DNA from: Paulinella micropora
Lineage: Eukaryota > Cercozoa > Imbricatea > Euglyphida
Direction of reading: 5' to 3'
NCBI GenBank assembly: GCA_009731375.1
Contig: BJOX01000313.1
Location: 623,169 to 647,671, forward strand
Length of the DNA: 24,503 bases
This document shows, piece after piece, positions 17,988 to 24,503 of the stretch; position 1 is the stretch's first letter, and each line of letters begins with the position of its first letter. The translations under genes were made by a program, and so were the position numbers. Under the pieces are notes generated by a model. It searched no databases, was not told the origin of the DNA, and was given only the letters and a program-made list of their open reading frames with translations.

Positions 17988-18354
17988 TTATTTGTGTCGG
18001 TTTTTAACATTCTAGACGAGGCCTGGAAAGGACTCTTAAAAGCAAATTCGCCCCCCTCTCTTTTATTTTATCCTTAAAGTCGCAGGAAAAAAGGGGGAGA
18101 GCTGTTTCATCGGCTATTTTGCCTCCCCCCCCCCTCTCCCTACTCTCTCTCTCTCTCTTCTTTTGCGTCTCCTATTCTTTTCGCTTCCCATTTTAAGAAA
18201 AACCCAAAAATTTAAATAAAGCAATGGTTGTTTAATTGAAAAAACAATTGAAGGAGGGGGGGAGAACGTAGCCAGCCCTTTTTCCTTCCTTTAGTTTGAT
18301 TTTCCCCCGAACCCTCTCTCTCTCTCTCTCTCTCCGTCTCTCTATTCGTCGTCT
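17988..18354. other. Non-coding spacer with C-rich, CT and AT tracts
   Basis: The promoter-like element shared with copy 2 is at 18034-18050 (minus sense). C-homopolymer and CT microsatellites lie at 18125-18160 and 18313-18336. No gene is seen. Confidence 0.6.
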
Positions 18355-19537
18355 TCATTCCGCATCCTCCTCCTCCTCGTCGTCCTCCTCCTCTGTATCC
18401 CCAGGATCGCCGCAGAGGCAGGACTCCAGGAGCGGGCCGCCATCGTAGTCGTAAATGAGACGAATCTCGCGGCAGTCCTTTTTTGGACAGTATTGATAAC
18501 CACCAAAATCGGATTCAGCCCTTAGATTTCGCAGCATTCTCTTTGATTCCTTGGCAATAATATCACAACCTGCAAACGCAGTCACGATGCCTAAGCTCAG
18601 CTGCTTCAGCTGTTCGAGGCTCTGGGCCTCCTGGATTTCTTTGGACAGCTCCTCGAACTTGGCTTCGCCGGCAATCAGAGCTCTGTAGGCCTGGCGGTGC
18701 TTCTCGCGGAGGATAACCTTTTCAATTTTTGCCAGCGACTCCTGCGTCTGCTCGGCGGGGCTGGTGGGGGGCGCCGTTGTCGCCTCCTCCTCGTTTTCCG
18801 ACTCCTCCTCCTCGTCCGACTCCTCCCCCTCCTCGTCCGCTTCCTCGTCCTCGTCGGCACCGTCGCTGGACCAGCTGCTGAGGAAACTCAAGGACTGGAG
18901 TTTCTTACTATTGTGAGGAAAGGGGCTGGTCACCTTTTCGTCGAAGATAACGAAAGCCCATTCCAGCAGTTCGTCGCAGCCTTGAATTATTTTGTCAAGC
19001 CAGGCCAGCAGCTCCTTGGTCAGGCGGAGGGATGTGCGGTTCTCGTAGCGGAGTTTCGTTTCCTCTGCCTCTAGCTTGAACAGCAGGCCAGCATCGGACA
19101 ATTGGCACAGTTTTTCTGTGTCTTTGAGCAGCTCGAGGACGCGCCCAAACGCCGCGTGATCTTGGATGGAAGCCGTGGCAGTGGGCTTGGTGAGCGCCCT
19201 TTTCTTGAGGCCTTTCAGGTACTCGTGCAAAGCCTGGTCGCTGTCCGGATTCGAAGCCAACAACAGCACGCTCGATCTCATTGCTGAGACTATCTGAGCG
19301 TTGGGGCAGGTGCAGGGCTACGGCTGGGGTAAGCTGTTTCCGGAGGAATTGCTGGTAGATGCAAAAGAGTAGTTGCTCGAACAGCTCGATACGCTTCCGA
19401 GGTTGTTCTTCTTTAAGGCATTTGTTGATAAGCTCCGCCCAGTCAACGACTTCCGTGGGCGCAGAGGCACAGTGCTTCTTTGGCGATGGTCTGGCCTTTT
19501 GCGGCTTTGCGCGCTTCGGTTGTTTGGAGGTAGACAT
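18355..19537 (-). CDS. Acidic coiled protein with C-terminal Cys pairs, in two frames
   Basis: The N-terminal part starts at ATG 19537 with a basic, serine/lysine-rich tail (SKQPKRAKPQKARPSPKK), possibly a nuclear signal, followed by a helical segment (WAELINKCLKEEQPRKRIELFEQLLF). The larger part reads from about 19313 (first Met 19281) in a frame shifted by one extra base, to TGA 18355-18357. It is helical (LKGLKKRALTK), then has a long Asp/Glu tract around residues 145-170, another helical stretch (HRQAYRALIAGEAKFEELSK) and a C-terminal CPKKDC and CLCGD arrangement that could bind zinc, ending in a second acidic tail. The switch falls between about 19230 and 19313. It may be one gene with a frame change or two overlapping genes. 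No family is recognised. Acidic tails are common in histone-binding and nucleic-acid-associated proteins, which is only suggestive. Confidence 0.6.
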
Positions 19538-19574
19538 AACTAATAGAAGAGTGCAACAACACACGCACACAAAT

Positions 19575-19593
19575 ATGTCTGCTGCAGAATCGT
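19575..19593 (+). other. Possible short first exon of the RING/IBR-like gene
   Basis: ATG at 19575 begins six codons (MSAAES) plus one base before a consensus splice donor GTAAGT at 19594. A joined acceptor at 21565-21566 would be in phase with the coiled-coil frame at 21605. The start is only 37 bases from the divergent start at 19537. Speculative. Confidence 0.2.
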
Positions 19594-19654
19594 GTAAGTA
19601 CTTGTGCTTCTACGATTGCGGGGCTGGAATGTTTATGTATGTGTGTGAAGTCGT

Positions 19655-20252
19655 CTAGTTTGGATTGTGTTGTGAGTGTGTGTGTGTGATTGTGTAAGTT
19701 TGTGTGTATGTTTGTGAGATTTGTGCGTCTACGAGTGTTTGTGTGTGGGTGTGTTTGTGAGATTTTGTGTGTGTATGTGGGTGTGTTTGTGTGTGTGTGT
19801 GTGTGTGTTTGTGTATGTGTTGGTGTGTGTTTGTGTATGTGTGTGTGTGTGTATGTGTGTGTATGTGTGTGTGTGTGTGTTTGTGTGTGTGTTTGTGTGT
19901 GTGTTTGTGTGTATTGTGTGTGAGATTCTGTGTGTGTTTGTGAGATTTTGTGTGTGTTTGTGAGATTTTGTGTGTGTTTGTGAGATTTTGTGCGTGATTG
20001 TGTAAGTTTGTGTGTATGTTTGTGAGATTTGTGCGTCTACGAGTGTTTGTGTGTGTGTGGGTGTGTTTGTGTGTGTGTTTGTATGTGTGTGTTGGTGTGT
20101 ATGTGTGTGTGTTTATGTGTGTTGGTGTGTGTACATGTGTGTTGGTGTGTGTGTTGGTGTGTGTGTGAGATTTTGTGTGTGTGTTTGTGAGATTTTGAGT
20201 GTGTGAGTATGTGTGTTTGTGAGATTTTGTGTGTGAGTGTGTGTGTGTGTGA
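19655..20252 (+). repeat. TG-rich minisatellite block 1
   Basis: Mostly TGTGTG with interspersed TTTGTGAGATTTTGTG units. A 62-base segment at 19686-19747 recurs exactly at 19994-20055, showing a larger duplication of about 308 bases. Open frames through it encode only Cys/Val or Thr/His repeats and are not genes. Confidence 0.95.
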
Positions 20253-20620
20253 TTCTTTGGTAATTGCGCACGTAATAGAAAATATGGTTCCATGTCTAAA
20301 GCAGAGCCCGACTGTGTATATGTTTTCTGTGAAGCTATGTAGGTTTAGGGCTGAATGCATGATTGTATCTTTAAATTTGTATGACAACATTGATTGTAAG
20401 TTTTTGATAAGGGGGAGGGGGGGCCGCTTTCGCCGAGAGTACCCACACAATGTTGCAACCCTCAGTTGGCTTTTTTGTAGCACAATGGTGTTTTCTACCG
20501 CGCAACCGTAACGGCCCAAACCGCATGTGCTCGATATCTTGGCCCCCCCCCTCATCCCCGCACTTTCCTCAAAAAGCCTTTCTTATCACCGTCTCATCTA
20601 CTTTTGCGCTTATTATTTTT
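20253..20620. other. Unique-sequence island between TG blocks
   Basis: About 370 bases of mixed sequence with G-rich (20410-20423) and C-rich (20542-20552) spots. A 102-codon plus-strand frame and a longer minus-strand frame cross it, but both derive part of their length from the repeats and show no domain. I see no supported gene. Confidence 0.5.
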
Positions 20621-21193
20621 GTGTGTTTAGCTTTGGTTTTGCTTGTGTGTGTGTAGATTCATTTGTTGTTTTGTGTTTGTTTTGCAAGTTTTGTTTTTTT
20701 CTTTGTGTGTGTTTTGATTGGGGTTTTGTTACTTAGTGACAGATTTTGGTTGCTTTTTTTGCCTGTGTTTGTGTGCAGACTCTGGGTTTGCTTTCGCGTG
20801 TGTGTTTTTTGCATATTGGGGTTCTTTGTGTTTAGATTTTGCTCGTGTTAGTATGCGCGCGCGCGTGTGTGTGTTTGGATTTGGATTGGCTTGTGTTAAT
20901 GTGTGTGTGTCTGGATTTTGGTTTTGCTCGTGTTAGTGTGTGTGTGTGTATGTCTGTGTGTATGTGTGTGTGTGTGTGTTTGGATTTGGATTTGCTTGTG
21001 TTAGTATGCGTGTGTGTGTGTACGTTTGTGTTTATGTGTCTGTGTGTTTGGATTTTGGTTTTGCTTGTGTTTGTGTGTGTGTGTGTGTGTGTGTTTGTGT
21101 TTGTGTGTGTGTGTGTGTTTGTGTTTGTGAATGTGTGTTTGTGTTTGTGTGTTTGTGTTTGTGTGTGTGTGTTTGTGTGTGTGTGTTTGTGTT

Positions 21194-21224
<31 letters not shown>

Positions 21225-21505
21225 TTGTGTTTGTGTGTGTGTTTGTGTTTGTGTGTGTGTGTGTGTTTGTGTTTGTGTGTGTGTGTGTGTTTGGATTTGG
21301 GTTTGCTTGTGTTAGTATGCGTGTGTGTGTACGTCTGTGTGTATGTGTCTGTGTGTTTGGATTTTGGATTTGCTTGTGTTAGTATGCGTGTGTGTGTGTG
21401 TTTGGATTTTAGTTTTGCTTGTGTTAGTATGTGTGTGTGTTTTGGGATTTGGTTTTGCTTGTGTAAGTGTGTGTACGTAATGTGTATTACCGATGTCTTG
21501 TTCTT

Positions 21506-21539
<34 letters not shown>

Positions 21540-21585
21540 GAGTTGGTGTTGCTTGTGTGTATACAGGCTCAGGTGTTGCTTGTGC
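20620..21585 (+). repeat. TG-rich minisatellite block 2 with about ten degenerate 40-70 bp units
   Basis: Units contain TTTGGATTTTGGTTTTGCTT followed by GTGTTAGTATGCG and a variable TG run. Copies begin near 20834, 20874, 20911, 20981, 21048, 21291, 21357, 21401, 21441 and 21537. Divergence between copies is uneven, with 20981 and 21291 the most alike, including a TACG(T/C)(T/C)TGTG insert. Confidence 0.9.
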
Positions 21586-21604
21586 GTGTGTGCAGATTTC
21601 TTAC

Positions 21605-23153
21605 ATGCAAGAGCGAGCTCCCAAGAAACAGAAGGTAGACGGCAGCGAAGCCAAAGCGAAACATTATCGCAGCCTGGTCATAGAGCAGCTGAAGCTCAAA
21701 CTACAAAAGGCCAAGGCTGAAGCAGATTACCAGACCCAGACTACACAACGACTTCAGGTGACCTTCGATGCCAACAAGAAGGCCAAGGTAGAATCAGCTA
21801 ACAACCTGGAGCGTTACGAAATTGAACAGACCCAGCTGGAGGACCAGATCACCGAGATGCAAAGCCAGCTGCACCAGCGTCAACAGGCCCAGCGCGATTT
21901 AGCCGACAAGCTCAAGGAGGCAAGAGTCAACTGTCCAACCTGAACAAGAGCACCTCTAGGGTCCAAAAAAACCTGGCCAAAGCGCAGGCCAAGCTCAAGG
22001 AAAAGACGAAGATATTCAAGCAACTTGAGGACGAACTGCGGGAAGTACGGAGTGCACCGTCTTTACTGGATGTCATTTTACACCAAAACCCCGCGGGCCG
22101 CCTGAAGCCTTCCAAGCCGACGAACGCGCCGCCTGCAGCGACGGAATCCTCTGCCAGCCGCCCCGAGCTGCCTGTACACCTTACCGTGACGTGCGCAATT
22201 TGCTACGATGAAGGAAAGCCTGGCTTTACCTGCTCTGCCGAAGATTGCGTACTCCGAGTTCCAGTCTGCGAGTGCATACGCCAGAAAATCGGCATATGGA
22301 AAAGGGAGGGCCCCGCGCATCTTTTCAAAAAGAGTCAGGGCTGCCGGCGTGTGTAAGCTGTGCAACCCCGTGCCCCGTCGACGATAGTGCAATACTGCAA
22401 GCCTACGAACCGCAGGCAGAAGGTAACTGCCAGTCTTTCCGGGCCCTAGCGCTTGCCTTTGTTGAATGGAAGGAGGCTTTGGAGCGAGAAGAGAAGATGA
22501 TGGCGCCTGCCTTAGCGGCCAAGATTATTAATCGCACCAACACATTTTGCTGCCCTTGCACCACCGGAGGCACAGTCTGCAACGCCAACTACATCAATGA
22601 CTACCTCAACAAGACCGGAGAGGTGGTGGACGGCGAGGAACGATATGTTAGCGACACGAACTGCTTGGTGGTCAAGTGTGAGGTGTGCACGGGCCAGTTC
22701 TGTGCTCTTTGCGGCTACGCTCCCACCGAGATCGAAAAGCAGGAGTATAAGGAGCTGCACCGGGGCCAAGATGTCTATCCCGACATTCATCACGAACATT
22801 TCTACCGCGGACGTTGTCGTCTGAACTCGCTTCCTCTCACGGCAGACGGGGAGGGTCGCGTGTTTCTAACTACTGACGAGGACCGCGAACTTTTCGCAGC
22901 GCACTGCCGTGCCCGGGGCTACCTCATCGCAGCACAAGAACTCCGCGAGGTGCAGAACGAGCTCAAACAGCAGGTGGCCAAGCAGCTTGTGGCCCTGGAC
23001 AAAACCTTTGCAGATTTCAATCCCGTGGAACCTAACTGGATCTGTCCGTCTTGCACGTGCATCAAGGACGGCAGCAATAAGGGGCATTCCAATCCATCCG
23101 TGCGCGCCTTGTGTACTATTTGTTCGCATCCCGCGCCTTCCATCTTCTTTTGA
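21605..23153 (+). pseudogene. Coiled-coil, RING/IBR-like and NZF zinc-finger protein (ubiquitin ligase candidate) in three frames
   Basis: Read in order: a basic start (APKKQKVDG), a coiled coil of about 150 residues (LERYEIEQTQLEDQITEMQ), a RING-like cluster (CAICYDEGKPGFTC, then EDC, VCEC and ACVSC, from 22192), an IBR-like cluster (FCCPC about 22546, then CEVCTGQFCALCG and a HHEH-C tail), a second helical stretch and a C-terminal NZF/RanBP2-type finger (NWICPSCT then CTICSHPAP, 23034-23139). RING-IBR proteins transfer ubiquitin and NZF fingers usually bind it, so this is a candidate E3 ligase with ubiquitin reading. The RING lacks an obvious His, so its class is uncertain. The first frame ends TGA 21941-21943, the second TAA 22354-22356, and the third runs from 22245 to TGA 23151-23153. 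Switches fall at about 21905-21935 and 22300-22350, each equal to loss of one base. ATG 21605 is the first clear start after the TG repeats. Confidence 0.75.
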
Positions 23154-23183
23154 GGCAGCAGAACGCCTCTTGTCTTCCTCTTT

Positions 23184-23200
23184 CCCCCCCCCCCCCCCCT

Positions 23201-23254
<54 letters not shown>
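23184..23254 (+). repeat. Poly-C tract with 10-N gap, then CT microsatellite
   Basis: C runs at 23184-23199 and 23202-23254 are split by TT, followed by ten N (23255-23264) and a CT repeat at 23270-23302. It starts 30 bases after the stop of the RING/IBR-like gene. The stretch 23303-23587 is T-, G- and A-rich with no convincing gene. Confidence 0.9.
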
Positions 23255-23265
23255 NNNNNNNNNNC

Positions 23266-23307
<42 letters not shown>

Positions 23308-23587
23308 TTTTTTTTTTTTGTGTGTGCTTGTTACCCTTCTCCAAAAACGGGGGTGGAAATATTGGGTTGTGGAGAAGGTTTGTGAGGGAGGAGGAGAGGA
23401 TGATATGTTGGGGGGGCAGGCACGTAAAAACAGGACTAAAAAAATTACCATTAAAAACTTTTCAATTTAGATTTTCCGTACCGGTAATTAAGCAGACGAC
23501 AAGCCATCAGTAGCTCTGCTCTTTGTTCGGTCCAGAGATTTTTACCCGAACGGTACCAAAGAATGAATTTAAGAAACAAAAAAAAAG

Positions 23588-24474
23588 TCAATAGATCAAC
23601 CGGGCCGGGTTCCTGCTCCAGGTGGAGCGTGTCAGTTCGATCACAAGCGAGTGTTTGTCCTCTACATGTCCCCGCACGCGCCCCAAACATACATAGCCCT
23701 TGGGAAGATCGTGCAGACAATTTCTTGACACGTCAAAAAGCCAAGCAACGAGCCTCTCCATAACCGTGACGATTTCCTCCGCTGGAAGATTTTTGCTTTT
23801 CCATTCCCTTGTTATCTGCAAAGTCCAGGCCTGTGCAAAAAATAGCAGACGCGAGCGGCCGAAATGCTCCACTATGTATTTTTCAAAAACATTCCCACAC
23901 TGGCGATCGAATTTGCCGTCCGGGGGCACGCTGACGTCTTGCGCCTTAGTACTTTGGAGTTTTCGAATCAAGTCGTTTAGTTCTTTGGTGTCTGCTCGGG
24001 AAAAGCCTGCTTTTCCTGCTTCCAATCGAGCAGTTCCGGTCGGCTAGGACTGAGTAGCCTGCGGCGTTTGGAGCCTGCGGTCCGTGCCTGCTCTTCGTTT
24101 TCCGACACAAGCACAAAACTTCCGTAACAAAATTTCTCCAAAGAAGTACTGGGCGCTAGGGGCAGCATGGCCAGCCCGCCGACCTGTACACGGATGAGCT
24201 TGTTCGGAACATCACCAGGTGAATGAGTCTCGTCCGTAATGCCTAGCAAAACCTTTGAGTTTCCGGAGTCCATCTTAGCCATGGTGGGGCTGTTCCATTT
24301 ATATACGCGTAGCATATCGTCGGGGTCCTCGCTACGAAATTTCCCGCAAGTGTACATAATATCGCCCGCGTAGATTCTCTCATCGTCATCAGCACAAGGC
24401 TTGCCCTCGCAAAACACTGCTGCTTGTGGCGCCCAAGTAGTCTCCATTGCCGAGGCCCCGAAACTGTCGGTCAT
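23588..24474 (-). CDS. Unrecognised protein with beta-rich N-terminal domain, in two frames
   Basis: The N-terminal part starts at ATG 24474 and reads to about 24000-24030; the C-terminal part continues in a frame shifted by one missing base to TGA 23588-23590. The switch lies in a run of T and C (gcttttcccg in gene sense), a typical indel site. Residues about 35-130 are beta-rich and glycine-spaced (AGDIMYTCGK, KVLLGITDE, IRVQVGGLAMLPLAP, YGSFVLVSENEEQ). The pattern of a short G-D start, a GI/GV strand and a V-x-V-G-G-hydrophobic strand recalls small beta-barrel decoration or G2-peptidase-like domains of viral structural proteins, but this is weak. KRRR (137-139) is a possible nuclear signal. 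The C-terminal part is helical (RADTKELNDLIRKLQS; WTLQITREWKSK). Upstream sequence leaves the window 29 bases later. Confidence 0.6.
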
Positions 24475-24503
24475 GGCTTACCCCCTGACAAAAATGATTG
24501 GCA

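Noticed and set aside
19655-20252. CRISPR-like array in the TG block
   Set aside because: Repeats are simple TG satellites without constant-length unique spacers.
20037-20555. Minus-strand 172-codon and plus-strand 102-codon frames over the unique island between TG blocks
   Set aside because: Part of each is repeat-derived, no motif is seen and the island has G- and C-rich non-coding patches.
19690-21638. Long Cys/Val-rich (plus) and Thr/His-rich (minus) open frames across the TG repeats
   Set aside because: TG repeats contain no stop codons, so open frames arise automatically; composition is purely repetitive and no domain is present.
22909-23470. Proline-rich and glycine-rich frames around the 23184-23254 tract
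   Set aside because: Shadow of the RING/IBR-like gene joined to homopolymer sequence.

Overview
The window looks like part of a large double-stranded DNA virus of a eukaryote, or an endogenous copy of one on a protist or other eukaryotic scaffold. The evidence is compact, mostly intronless genes on both strands and a toolkit typical of such viruses: four protein-kinase-like genes, a SNF2 helicase, a ubiquitin-specific protease, a RING/IBR-type ubiquitin ligase candidate and two membrane proteins. Nothing bacterial was seen (no operons with Shine-Dalgarno sites, no tRNA or rRNA genes). Spacers hold eukaryote-style microsatellites, poly-C/poly-G tracts and AATAAA signals. No capsid, polymerase or packaging gene is present, so the virus group cannot be fixed, and the host is unknown. 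Six runs of N interrupt the window (1066-1506, 5015-5636, 7153-7162, 12014-12576, 16466-16561, 23255-23264).

Layout. 200-1065 (+): polytopic membrane protein running into a gap. 1728-4463 (+): 911-residue protein with a catalytically dead nicotinamidase/isochorismatase-like N-terminus, followed by a short overlapping frame to 4677. 5720-6982 (+): protein kinase with an in-frame TAG and an 85-codon continuation. 7464-8165 (+): unknown helical protein. 8146-9285 (+): USP deubiquitinase spread over three frames. 9614-10258 (+): membrane glycoprotein candidate. 10610-11965 (-): kinase-like protein. 12614-14266 (+): SNF2 helicase. 14309-14584 (-): small candidate secreted protein. 14859-16259 and about 16563-17987 (-): tandem paralogs of the 10610-11965 kinase, the first interrupted by one TAG. 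18355-19537 (-): acidic protein in two frames. About 19655-21585: TG-rich minisatellite DNA. 21605-23153 (+): coiled-coil, RING/IBR-like and NZF protein in three frames. 23588-24474 (-): unknown protein in two frames.

How the genes fit together. The USP and the RING/IBR-NZF protein would remove and add (or read) ubiquitin. Kinase-fold proteins dominate: three form one family with a CxxC / RVLRWxPF N-terminus and an R-C-x-H-W-W motif after the kinase core, and a fourth is more conventional. The helicase suits DNA annealing or fork remodelling. Several genes are broken by single-base frame changes or lone TAG codons. This could be sequencing error near homopolymers, decay of an integrated virus or, for the TAGs, readthrough; sequence alone cannot decide. 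Multiply broken genes are labelled pseudogene and singly interrupted ones CDS, with the break described in each entry.
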